NCBI RefSeq assembly: GCF_040869045.1
Contig: NC_090319.1
Span: 386,399,601-386,463,600, forward strand
Reading direction: 5' to 3'
From: Eurosta solidaginis
Taxonomy: Eukaryota; Arthropoda; Insecta; Diptera; Tephritidae
DNA: 64,000 nucleotides
The notes beneath the pieces were generated by a model. The model was given only the letters and a program-made list of their open reading frames with translations. It had not been told where the DNA came from and searched no databases. The position numbers and the translations under genes are program-made. Below, piece after piece: positions 45,029-56,347 of the stretch (position 1 is its first letter; the number at the start of each line of letters is the position of its first letter).

Positions 45029-46330
45029 ATACCCAGCTGTACTTGTACACAGGGTATTATAACTTTGATTGTATAACTGTTGGTTGTACAGGTATAAAGG
45101 AATCGACATAGATATAGACTTCCATGTATCAAAATCATCAGTAACAAAAAAAAACTTGATTGAGCCATGTCCGTCCGTCCGTCCGCCTGTCCGTTAACAC
45201 GATAACTTGAGTAAATATTGAGATATCTTCACCAAATTTGGTACACGAGCTTATTTGGACACAGAATAGATTGGTATTGAAAATGAACGAAATCGGATGA
45301 TAACCACGCCCACTTTTTATATATATAACATTTTGGAAAACACAAAAAACCTGATTATTTTGTAAATAATAAACCTAGAATGTTGAAATTTGACGTGTGG
45401 ACTGATATTGAGACTATAAAAATTTGAAAAAAATTTTTTAAATGCAGCGAGCACCGCCCTACTTATGATAACATCAATTTTACAAATACGAGCCGAGCCC
45501 GTGTGCATCTTGCGCAACCAATATAAAAATCTCTTATCAAATATCAAGAGAAATCGGCTGTTCTATCAATCAATTAAAACTTACAGCTTGCGCTGCCATC
45601 TGGTGTATGGTAGCAACTGCCGGTAATGCAGTGCAAATATTCACAATAGTGCCATAGTACAAATAGATTTCTTTGTGTGCTCACAATCGTTTATTTTTAA
45701 CAAATTATTTTAATGAAATATAGCTAAACAAAAGCACTACGACCAAAATTGCCCAAAGCTCACTAATAGTCCGAATATCCATCTTTACAACCAAAACTTT
45801 ATTTATAGATTTCGATTCCAAATAAGAGCGAAAAAGGAACCCGTACATAAAAACAGCAATTAGAAATAATATATAAGATTATTAATCTTAAATCAAAAAT
45901 CGTTAAACCTATCATAACAAAATTCGGCAGAGAGGTTGCCTTTAGTATAAGGAATGCTTCGAAAAAAAATTAACGAAATCCGTTAAGGACCACGCCAACT
46001 TTTATATAAAACATTTTTATAGGGGTCGTGGACGAATAAAATAAGCTGTAATGGTGTTTCATTTTCCAATTGGATTTATAACAATAAATAGGAAAACTTC
46101 AAATTATAAAAAATGGGCGTGGCACCGCCCCTTTTATGACTAAGCAATTTTCTATGTTTCGGGAGCCATAACTCGAAGAAAAATTAGTTCAGAATAGAAC
46201 CATATGTATATGTATTATTGCGCAGCCTTGTAACACTATTAAGCACACAAAATAAACAACAGCATTTCAAGTGTACAGCTGGGTATGTAATGTTCGGTTT
46301 CACCCGAACTTAGACTTCCTTACTTGTTTT
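45029..46330 (+). mobile_element. Dispersed repeat B1
   Basis: Left ATACCCAGCTGTAC (45029-45042) is the exact inverse of GTACAGCTGGGTAT (46273-46286). A hairpin follows: GTTCGG (46292-46297) with CCGAAC (46304-46309), ending CTTCCTTACTTGTTTT. Internal (CCGT)n at 45168-45194, GATAACTTGAG and CCACGCCCAC are shared with A1, A2, C1 and C2. No long internal array. Confidence 0.78.
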
Positions 46331-46910
46331 ACTTTAAGTGCAAGTAAAGCTCATACAGCACACCATTAAACCTCGATACTGCCATTGGCATCACGGGAAG
46401 ACCTTCCGTAAAACTTTTCTTTCAAATACTTTAAAAGTCGTCCAATCATTTTTCGATTACATCACGACAGGTATATTGAGGGACATAGACCGTGATTTTG
46501 ATTCGTCGAAGGAAGACTTTACTTCTTAATAGCCTTCTCAGTCGAAAGTAGTATTTGTGAGTAGAATGATTAGCTATTTGAGTTATAAGCTGTTGTTTTC
46601 GCAGGCTCACATTCAGATGAAATTTCTTTATATACTTATTACAAAATAACATTTTCCAAACAAAAGTTCAAGAGTGAAGTATCTAAGCTTTTCAATGTTA
46701 GCATAAAACTCTTTGGTACTCCCATGTAATCAAATAATATTTTCATAGCATATTTACGAGTTTTTTTGATGTTGACAACCAATGAGTGTACTCGTCTTGC
46801 TTCCTTGCTCGTTGATAAACGACTAAACTAGTGTTGGGAACTATCGAATGAAAATTATCGAGTTATTCGATAGTTCACTAATTTTCATTCATTCGATAGT
46901 CATTTGAAAT

Positions 46911-47975
46911 TCGTTCATTACTATTTTTTCGAGTTACTAGTTTTAGGTATGAATGATTCGTTCACTACTATTTTTTCGAGTTACTAGTTTTAGGTATGAA
47001 TGATTCTTTCACTACTATTTTTTTGAGTTACTAGTTTTAGGTATGAATGATTCGTTCACTACTATTTTTTCGAGTTACTAGTTTTAGGTATGAATGATTC
47101 GTTCATTACTATTTTTTCGAATTACTAGTTTTAGGCATGAATGATTCGTTCACTACTATTTTTTCGAGTTACTAGTTTTAGGTATGAATGATTCGTTCAC
47201 TACTATTTTTTTGAGTTACTAGTTTTAGGTATGAATTATTCGTTCACTACTATTTTTTCGAGTTACTAGTTTTAGGTATGAATGATTCGTTCATTACTAT
47301 TTTTTCGAATTACTAGTTTTAGGCATGAATGATTCGTTCACTACTATTTTTTCGAGTTACTAGATTTAGGTATGAATGATTCGTTCACTACTATTTTTTT
47401 GAGTTACTAGTTTTAGGTATGAATGATTCGTTCACTACTATTTTTTCGAGTTACTAGTTTTAGGTATGAATGATTCGTTCATTACTATTTTTTCGAATTA
47501 CTAGTTTTAGGCATGAATGATTCGTTCACTACTATTTTTTCGAGTTACTAGTTTTAGGTATGAATGATTCGTTCACTACTATTTTTTTGAGTTACTAGTT
47601 TTAGGTATGAATGATTCGTTCACTACTATTTTTTCGAGTTACTAGTTTTAGGTATGAATGATTCGTTCACTACTATTTTTTCGAGTTACTAGTTTTAGGT
47701 ATGAATGATTCGTTCACTACTATTTTTTTGAGTTACTAGTTTTAGGTATGAATGATTCGTTCACTACTATTTTTTCGAGTTACTAGTTTTAGGTATGAAT
47801 GATTCGTTCATTACTATTTTTTCGAATTACTAGTTTTAGGCATGAATGATTCGTTCACTACTATTTTTTCGAGTTACTAGTTTTATGTATGAATGATTCG
47901 TTCATTACTATTTTATCGAACTACTAGTTTTTGGTATGAATGATTCGCTTATTACTATTTCTTCGAATCATTCGT
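46911..47975 (+). repeat. 47-bp tandem array with four-unit higher-order period
   Basis: About 22 units of a 47-base repeat containing GAATGATTCGTTCACTAC and CGAGTTACTAGTTTTAGG. Unit types recur in the order plain, TTTGAG variant, plain, and CGAATT/GGCATG variant, giving a 188-bp higher-order repeat seen about four times. The quasi-palindrome TGAATGATTCGTTCA in each unit echoes GAATGAA in the transposon termini. Confidence 0.92.
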
Positions 47976-48135
47976 TCTATTTAAATTTTTGCTGTGCATA
48001 TATCAGTGTTAAAAAGATATTAAAAGAAATTTAGCATACGTCAACCTAATCGACAAACGTTTTAAGCGTGGTAATTGTTAAATATTTTTAACTGAGGAAG
48101 TGATTTTAACGATTTAATTTGTGTAGATATTTATA

Positions 48136-50098
48136 ATGCGGCCTGGATTGAAGAGATCTTCTGTTTGGGAGTTTTTTTACCAAAAATGGCAATGAAGTTA
48201 AATGCCATATATGCAAAAAAATTTTTAAATTTTCTGGCAACACATCAAATTTAAATGACCATCTACGCCGTAAGCATCCGTCTTCCTCAGAACATAGGAA
48301 TCTAACTTCAGGAGAAATAGCGCCAGTAATTTCAGAAGAGGAACATAGTTCCACTTCTCTTTCGTCAACTACTGCAGGGAGTGCAGCGCGCAGTTCGTTA
48401 ACAGTACCTACCGGAGACATTTCCAATAGTGGATGTTTGAGAAGGACTGTTCAAACAAAATTATTTGTTACCAGCACACGTTCTGAGCTCTCAGAGCAAG
48501 AAAAAAATAATATTGATGAATCTCTTTTAAAGATGATAACAAAAGACTTGCAGCCGCTTTCCATCGTTGACAATTTAGGATTTGTAGAATATACAAAAAA
48601 GCTTCAGCCATTATATTCCTTGCCAAACAGAAAAGTTTTATCAAATACAATGCTACCTTTTAAATACAATGAAGTAAGAAAGAAACTGCATGACTTGCTC
48701 AACATTGTAACACATATTTCAGTTACAACTGATATGTGGACTTCTGATAGTCAAAAATCTTTTTTGTCAGTTACTAGTCATTTCGTTCGGGATAACAAAA
48801 TGATTTCTGCAGTTTTATCAACAAAGGAAATCTTAGGAAATCATACCTCCCAAAATATAGCTACAGAATTGAAGTTAATATTTGATGAGTGGTCCGTTTT
48901 TGACAAAATAGTTACTGTAGTAAGTGATAACGGGGCTAATATTAAAAAGGATATAATTGAAATGCTACAGAAGCACCACCTCCCATGTGTAGCGCATACA
49001 TTAAATTTATGTGTAATTGATGCCGTCAAAGCTGTTCCACAAGTTACTGTGCTCATAAACAAGTGTCGTGCCATAGTCACTTACTTTAACCATAGTTCTC
49101 AAGCGACGGAAAAATTAAAAAATATGCGAAAGCAAATGGGCGTTACTGAACTGAGGTTAAAACAAGATGTCCCTACCCGGTGGAATTCCACCCTTATAAT
49201 GATGGAGCGCATATGCTTGGTAAAAGAACCACTCTCTGCCATAATAACGTCTTTACCAAATGCACCTGATTTCCTCAATTCATCAGAATGGGAAACATTG
49301 TTGGACTACACTAATCTTTTCAAGCCCGTAGAGGCCATGACAACCGAATTGTCAGGAGAAAATTATCCCACGATGTCACTGGTAGTGCCCCTAATCAGAG
49401 GTCTTCAATACGCAGTACGAAATCGCAAAATGAAAACTGTAGAGGGAGAAAGTTTGAAGAGCAGATTGTTAGAGGTAGTTTGGAGACGATTAGGGCAGTT
49501 GGAGTCTGACAAAATGTTCGCAAAATCATCATTCCTAGATCCTTGGTTTAAAAAAATTGCGTTCGGTAATGAAATTAATGCAAATAATACAACAAAAAGG
49601 CTAGTGGAAGAAGTAACTTCCCTAATACGGCAACAAAACACAAGTGTTTCTACCAACACCCCAAGAGAAGTATCGGTCGATAAAAGCGAAGTATCTCTCT
49701 GGGACCTTCGCGATGAAAAAGTTGCTGAAGCAAAAACAATTTGTCAAAACGCGCCCAATGTCAATGCAAATATTCAGTTGGAGCAATATCTAAGGCAAAA
49801 TTTTGTTGATCGCTCAAATAATCCCCTAGACTATTGGAATCGTAGCCAGTCAACATTTCCGGAACTATATATGCTTTCGAAAAAATATTTATGTATACCC
49901 GAAACATCGGTCCCGTCAGAACGAGTTTTCTCGAAAGCAGGGCAAATAATTAACGACAGGAGAAACCGACTTAAAGGAGATAAACTGGATATGATAATAC
50001 TTTTGAACAGCAATTTAAACATTGAAGGTATTTTTCATGTCAACTCGATGTACATACTTGTATTATTTACTTTACAATCAATTTTTTTAGGGGTTTAA
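48136..50098 (+). pseudogene. hAT transposase (BED zinc finger, RNase H-like core, hATC)
   Basis: ATG at 48136 (RPGLKRSSVWEFF), then a T7 run at 48172-48178 shifts the frame by one base; downstream the frame is open for over 600 codons. BED finger: Cys codons at 48202 and 48211, His at 48260 and 48275. Core: VTTDMWTSDSQKSF (first Asp, about 48730), VVSDNGANIKKD (second Asp, about 48915), LPCVAHTLNLCV (about 48980). hATC dimerisation: LDYWNRSQSTFPEL, IPETSVPSERVFSKAG, RRNRLKGDK (49825-49990). The residual frame from 48437 has 553 codons. It could be active if the T7 is a sequencing error. Confidence 0.9.
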
Positions 50099-50394
50099 TA
50101 ACACAATCAGTTGCCATCTCTGCGGCGAAAATTTAATATAGACCCTCATGCACTATCCGATTTTGGCTAGAACAACTATAGCGACTTTTAGTATTTAAGT
50201 GCTTGAAATATTTGTTTTATGTTTCTTTTATAAGTGAAATTTAATGTGCAATTTTTATATTAATTAAACGTGACCTGAATTTTGAAAAAAAAAAAACAGT
50301 AGCTTATGTATAAGTTAAGGCAATCAATAATGCCTCTGAAACAGATTTGAATAATACAGATAAAAATCCATTTTAAGTAACCTTACTTCCTGTT

Positions 50395-50460
50395 GTTGTT
50401 GTTGTTGTTGTTGTTGTAGAGGCATAAAATCTCCCCACAGGTTTGGGGAGACCAAAAAAC
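50395..50460 (+). repeat. (GTT)n tract with adjoining hairpin
   Basis: About nine GTT units followed by AAATCTCCCCACAGG and TTTGGGGAGACC; CTCCCC and GGGGAG can pair. A (GTT)n-TAG-CTCCCC..GGGGAG module is, from memory, a common dispersed sequence in higher flies. Here it is inside the hAT element. Confidence 0.5.
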
Positions 50461-51080
50461 TCTGTGGGTTGCGAACCAAGGTCATTTGCATATCATTCAT
50501 GCGCTTTGCATAACATGTAACAAAGGCATTTAAATTGAATATTTTCATTATTTACTTGAAGCACAATTTACACCATTTTAGTCATATTTAACGTTTTTGT
50601 TACGTTCCAATGTAGCGTGATCCAGATACGGATAGAAATTTAACATATAGGTTTGTTCTTTAGCTACCCCGAGGGGTAACTAAAACAATCCAGAATTTGT
50701 TCTTTTGGCTTCTGGCAAGCTAAAGAACAAATTAAATGAATGAATGAAAAAATTCGTTCGATAGTTAAAATTATTCAGTAACTAACTATCGATAGTTGAA
50801 TTCATTCGATAGTTCCCAACACTAGACTAAACCACTACTAAAACGATCATAGTAGTCTTACCAACACAGTCACAGTTACAATTTTGAAGAGCTCTGTTCC
50901 AAATAAATAGCGAAAAGCTATTTTCTAATACTTAATGCATTAAATTATTAATTGATTATTGTCACCCAAATTCCATTTACCGAAAGCATACTTGAAAAGT
51001 TGTATACAAATTGCAGCTATTGATTTAATAGTACCTAATCAAAAGGCAATAACGGCAAAGTGGGCATCAAGGGGAAACAA

Positions 51081-51863
51081 CACTGAAAGAAATGGCGCTA
51101 GTAAAATTAATCGGTTCTGTTGTTCTTGACTTAACGGAGATTCGGTGAAATTGATCGAATTATGGTTAATTCGACGAGTTCTTTGTCAAGCGAACAAATT
51201 AGTTTAGTCATTTCAACAGAAGAGAAATTGTCGCTCTTAAGTTAACAAAATTCTGTAAAATTGACACATTTCTAATCAATCTAAGTGATTTTTTTGTTAG
51301 CACAGCTGATCTCACTGGTCATTTCAACAGCGATCAACAGTCAATACATGAGCAAATTTCAAAGAGAATTTTACGCTCATTGCGCTCTCTACTTTGTACT
51401 TAGGCATGCTGTGTACTATATGTATACACATATTTACGTATGTATATGGCGGCCGCCGTGGTGTAATGGTAGCGTGCTCAGCCTACCACACCGAAGACCC
51501 TGGGTTCACACCCCGGACAAAGCAACATAAAAATTTTAGAAATAAGGGTTTTCAATTAGAAGAAAATTTTCCTAAGCGGGGTCGCCCCTCGGCACTGTTT
51601 AGCAAGCACTCCGAGTGTATTTCTGCCATGAAAAGATCTCAGTGAAAACTCATCTGCCTTGCAAATGCCGCAACATAGGTACTTTCGTACAAAGCTGTCG
51701 CAAAAACTTTTTTTGTTCATTTGACTACTAAAACGGTCAATTACGAATCAACGATTTGTGCGCAGTTCATTCAACATCTTGTTGCGATGGATAAAAATTT
51801 ACAGAAATTTCGGTTGAATTGACCCGTATTTCGGTTGATTTTACCAGTATTTTTCTTTCAGTG
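51081..51863. mobile_element. MITE N, copy 2, split by a SINE
   Basis: Ends CACTGAAAGAAA and TTTCTTTCAGTG are inverted, with GGTTGATTTTACCAG near the right and GTAAAATTAATCGG near the left. SINE S4 lies inside at 51450-51670. Target duplication not clear. Confidence 0.7.
51450..51670 (+). mobile_element. tRNA-derived SINE, family 1, copy S4 (3'-truncated)
   Basis: GGCCGCCGTGGTGTAATGG head, GGGTTCACACCCCGG B box, body to CATCTGCCTTGCAAATGCCG, then stops; the last third of the unit is missing. Confidence 0.85.
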
Positions 51864-51869
51864 AAGAAA

Positions 51870-53630
51870 TATGTACTCGGAAACAAAGACCATGTAAAAA
51901 ACGAACAAACAAAAGGCGCCAAGTAACAAAAAAAATATATAAATAGACAACTAAATGATTCTAATGCACATTTATTGCTCCAATGCGGTTGACCCATTTA
52001 CAAGATTTGTGTTTATGCTATTTCCGCCCTACTGGCGGTTGCATGCTTATCATATATCAATACTTGCATATATGTATTTAAGTATACATATGTACAAATC
52101 AATATTTTTGTGCAGATAGCAACAAGCACAGAACAAATCTTTCTACGGACAGAAAATGAGAATGCTGAACGTCATTACTGTTGCTTGGTGCATACCAGGA
52201 AAGATACAAGGAAAGCATTAAAGAAGAATAAATTGATCAATCACATATTGAAGACAAACAAACGCAGGTCGTATTTACAAGCAGAAACTCAGACGCAGAC
52301 AATAACGCAAACTCAGACGTGGTCACAGATCAATAGACAGAAGACAGACAGAACCTGCGGCCATGAGAACTAAAAACAAAACTCTAGAGTGCGAAAAAGG
52401 CTTGGAAACTTGATGCATCGATAACAGAGTCATAAGTGTATACGTACCATAGTAGCAGTGTTGCCATATTCACTGTTGCAAATATAAACTACAGTTTTAC
52501 ACAGAAAATGTATAAAATTGATATCGAACCTTCAATCAAACCATGAATCGTGCAGCTTTTATAAACTGTTTCCATTTTTATTTGACTAATTTTGATTAAA
52601 GCATGAACAACACATATATGTACTGTTATTGTTTTAAATTACTTCAATTGCCTAAATTTCTCGCAATACTGTATACAAGTCTATATGTATCTAGAAAGCC
52701 ACATAACCAACCCAGATAGTGGTGAGGCGCATGATTAACTCCGTCCAGATCTACGCTGTGTTCAATGTGGCGTAGACGGCAAAGGCAATGACAGTGATTA
52801 CAAAGACTTTGTTTATGCCACAGTCAATTGAAGTATTTGCGTTCTTTTTCTAGTTAAGGCGAAACAAAGTTTTTGTGAACTAAAGCAATGAAGCGTTTAG
52901 AAGTTAGATTATCTAAATTAGAGCAGTGAATAAATGCACTTTGCGAGGCAATGTAATATGGTCGTATGCTAATGAATAGCCAGCCAAGAATATGTATGCA
53001 GATTATTACGAAAAAAAAGAGAATGGGTGTCCATATCACGAAATTTAATAGGTAGTTATGCCAAGTCCCAATACCAAGTCTTCCATTATCTTAAATTCTA
53101 AGACTTTCTACCTAGGTGCTGCCACTGAGAATGTTTTACAAGGATGCCAGCTATTTCTTTTTTTAATTAAGAGACACGCCAGTTAATGGTCAATTCAGTT
53201 ATTTTTTTACTTCGCTAGTTAAGCAAATACTTCCATTGATCTTTGTCAATTTTTGTTTTTTCTGAAGCGTGTTTGGATTTTCTTTCATATAAGAAACAAA
53301 ATTAAATGCGCAAAAATCTTCAAAAATTAATGTGAGTTTTGGGAGACATACAACTTGTACTTTGATTGATTGGTCTACAAAACTGCATACTAAAAAATTT
53401 AGAAAACTCTATATAAAAAGTTCGATATATTTCGAAAACATTTTTGAGATGAAGAGTTGATAAATTTTATAAAAACTTCAACTGCTATTTTTCAACTGAA
53501 ACACTGCAAACTAATTCCAAAATGTTTTCGGAAAAACTCGAAAATTCTATACAATTTTACAAAAATGTCGAATGTTTTATTTTCTGTTTTCAGAACTTCT
53601 GCCAAGTATTCAGTTTTGTAGCCCAACTAT
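51870..53630. other. No recognised gene
   Basis: AT-rich; includes a CAGACGCAGAC/ACTCAGAC-rich stretch at 52285-52345. Short open frames lack motifs. Confidence 0.4.
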
Positions 53631-53632
53631 TT

Positions 53633-53938
53633 AGGTCCCTTAAGCCAGCCCAACCTTTCCAGCCCAATCAAAAAAGACAGAGCATACAAAATTGCACAAT
53701 ATTTAATGCTAATTTAATACGTGTTAATTAAATTTATTACAATTGTTGTTTAAAAAATCTCACAGGTTGGGCTAGTTTAACCTTAAGCTCTCGCTCGCGT
53801 TTTTTTTTTTTTTTTTTTTTTTTTTTTTGGGATTAGTTTTCATTCAATTAATGCGTATTAAATTAGCATTAAATATTGTGCAATTTTGGACGATATCGTT
53901 TTTTGATTGGGCTGGAAAGGTTGGGCTCACTTAAGAGA
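53633..53938. mobile_element. Foldback element F2
   Basis: Ends GGTCCCTTAAGCCAGCCC and GGGCTCACTTAAGAGACC are inverted and match F1. Flanking CAACTATTT and CAAATATTG agree at seven of nine positions, consistent with an old 9-bp duplication. A run of 29 T (53800-53828) sits at the centre. Confidence 0.75.
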
Positions 53939-53944
53939 CCTCAA

Positions 53945-54300
53945 ATATTGTAGTCTAACAAAGTAAAAGCTCTAAAAAGAATACTTAGCGCGATTAACCT
54001 TCGACGAGATTTTAGGCGGAGGTTCCTAATTTTATCCACTAATTGGTGGAACCTACATGCGACTTAAAACTTGCACTTTGAGAGACTAAAACTGATTGGG
54101 CTACAAAGCTGCATAATAGAAAAAACTGTGGAACTCTAAATAAAAAGTTCGAAATTTTGGAACAACTTTCTCGAATTTCCGAAAACGTTTTTGAGCGTTC
54201 TCAACATGTAAATACTTCAGGACTTAATAACTCCCCCAGGTTCTGTGAAACGGTGAAATAAAAAAATGGTCAAACAAAAATTTATTCAAATGTATGGGAT
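53945..54300. other. No recognised gene
   Basis: Includes TCGAAAA-rich words like those at 8880-8960; otherwise nothing recognised. Confidence 0.4.
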
Positions 54301-54304
54301 TTTT

Positions 54305-54852
54305 ATACCCAGCTGTACTTGTGCACATGGTATTATAACTTTGATTGGATAACGGTACAGGTATAAAGGAATCGAGATTAATATAGACTTCCATACATCA
54401 AAATTAGCAGTATCGAAAAAAAATTTGATTACGCCATATCCATCCGTCTGTCCATCCGATAACACAACTTCAGCAAATATTGAGATATCTTCACCAATTT
54501 CGGTATACGAGCTTATTTGGACCCAGAAAAGATTGGTATTGAAAATGAGCGCAATCGGACGATAATCACGCCCACTTTTTCGTTATCGAAAGCCACCAAA
54601 GTCACCAAACACATTTAGAAGAAGAAAATTTGGAAGTGTAAGCCGTTAAAGATATTACATTGGAATTTTGCATAGACAATATCCTTGCCAAATTATATAT
54701 AGACTGATTGAAGATAAACAAAATTGGTTAAAGACCACGCCCACTTTTCCTAAATGTATAACCTTAACAAAGTTTGCAATAACTCTATGGTATTTAACTA
54801 CATTTAACTGATATTCTACAAACAACAGCGTTTCAAGTGCACAGCTGGGTAT
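54305..54852 (+). mobile_element. Dispersed repeat B2, short copy
   Basis: Left ATACCCAGCTGTAC (54305-54318) and right GCACAGCTGGGTAT (54839-54852) are inverted with one mismatch. Contains GGTATAAAGGAATCGAG, CACGCCCAC at 54569 and 54737, then GTAATGTTCGGTTTAACTTG where the hairpin has decayed. Confidence 0.75.
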
Positions 54853-54937
54853 GTAATGTTCGGTTTAACTTGTTCGGTTCTTGCGTGTTTTTTTTTTTTC
54901 GTTTCATCGATTCACAAAAAAATTCTCCACAGAAAAA

Positions 54938-54980
54938 GTTTTTCTAAGCGGGGTCGTCCGTTACCAGTGTTTTCGAAAGA
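54938..54980 (+). repeat. SINE family 1 fragment
   Basis: TTTTTCTAAGCGGGGTCGTC and CCAGTGTTTTCG match the middle of the SINE body. Confidence 0.5.
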
Positions 54981-54984
54981 CCTT

Positions 54985-56340
54985 AAGCTTTTACTTCACT
55001 AGACCAAAAATAATTGAAACAAAAACCTCAAAAAATTTCTCAAAATTCTAGGTAAACATTTTTAAATTTTCATAATGATTTTTAAAACCCTTTGAGCTTT
55101 ATTTTTCTAAAATAAGAGACTAAAATCTCATAAAAGGTGCTACAACCATTTTTATTGCTATTTTCAATACATTGCTAAATAACTGACCGTAAGTGTAAAA
55201 TTTCAATCCGTGTAAAACGTATGATCAAAATTAATTTTAAACATGAAAGGTATAAAAAGAAATTTGTATTGGCACTTACATTCTATTTATGGATGTCAAA
55301 TATTGTATGCTATTGGTGCGTGACTGGGCATTGGCTTGTGAACGCCCACATTCAAATATTTATATTTAGTGCACATTAATCTTGAAGCGCAGTTTTTGTG
55401 TTTTATAATGACACATCCTTGTATAATTTGTATATGAAAAATGTATACCATTGAATCTGAATATAGTGAACGCCCGCTATAGTGAACACCTTAGACGAGC
55501 ACACTACCTCCATAACGCGGCGGCCAAGAGAATAAATCACCAGTAAAAATAAAATCTTCTCTGACATTAAAAAGAAAATTACGTAGGGTGATACGGGTAA
55601 ATTAATTGAACAGCAACGGCTATTTGGTGAAATTCTGGAATTAACGAAGGTCGGACGGAAAAATCGTTATACAACTGCTTTACCAATCAAAGAAAAAAAA
55701 CTATCCAAATGAAAAATATATCCCAAAACCCTAACTGTATTTTGACATCAAAACATCACGTAATATCTGCTTCAAAGATACGTTTTAGTTGCTTAGCAAG
55801 ATTTGCTGCTTCATTGAGACTGCTAATCCGTAAAAGAGAATATCAGCTGAGTAAAGTAGAAGGGGGTGGTAGAAAGCAGTTCAAAAGAAAATCCACTTAA
55901 TTCAAAATGATTCTCAAACTATGTTGTGAGTGTTAGAGCTACTCACCTTCTTTGTTCAGATTGTGCTAATAGATTAGTCATTTTTTTAAGCTGACGAATG
56001 AATGAGTAGCAGGCAAAAAAGTGGGTCAAATGCCGGGCGCACAATGTAAAGCATTGATGGCAGAGTTAAAGTTATACGAGTGAGGTATGTACAAAATACA
56101 TACATACAGTAGCGCGTAGTGAAATAAAAGTGTGCTGCATAGGTAGATATATATAAGGTATTTCGGTATAGCCAGATGAAAGTCGTGAACCGGATTTTTC
56201 ATAATTTTTTTATTTTTTGAATTGATTTTTACATTTTTTGCATAATTTTTTTTGCTTTACCCATTTTTTTGTTCGTCCATTTTTCTTCATTTTAATATCT
56301 TATTATTTTTTCTTACACTTTTTTTATTATTATCTAAATA
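54985..56340. other. No recognised gene
   Basis: At 55460-55490, ATAGTGAACGCCCGC and ATAGTGAACACC form a short direct repeat that recalls pogo/Tigger-type ends, but no partner end or transposase was found. Confidence 0.35.
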
Positions 56341-56347
56341 CACTTCT

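Larger units (their letters stand above)
46829..50824 (+). mobile_element. hAT transposon, about 4.0 kb, complete ends
   Basis: 24-base terminal inverted repeats starting TAGTGTTGGGAACTATCG, flanked by an exact 8-bp duplication GACTAAAC (46821-46828, 50825-50832). Contains a 1.1 kb subterminal tandem array at the left, a transposase gene (48136-50098), and a right subterminal region with further GAATGA and CGATAG words. A (GTT)9 tract with CTCCCCACAGGTTTGGGGAG at 50395-50450 lies downstream of the gene. Perfect ends and duplication indicate recent insertion. Confidence 0.95.

Noticed and set aside
45317..45547. Minus-strand frame, with a relative at 33672-33962
   Set aside because: Shared repeat DNA of the B/C elements, with different stops in each copy.
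46911..47975. CRISPR-like regular repeat
   Set aside because: Units are directly adjacent without unique spacers, and the context is a eukaryotic transposon.
50324..50548. Poly-glutamine frame on the minus strand
   Set aside because: It is the (GTT)n tract of the hAT 3' region read in reverse.
55460..55490. Possible pogo/Tigger end (ATAGTGAAC repeats)
   Set aside because: No matching opposite end, TA duplication or transposase found.
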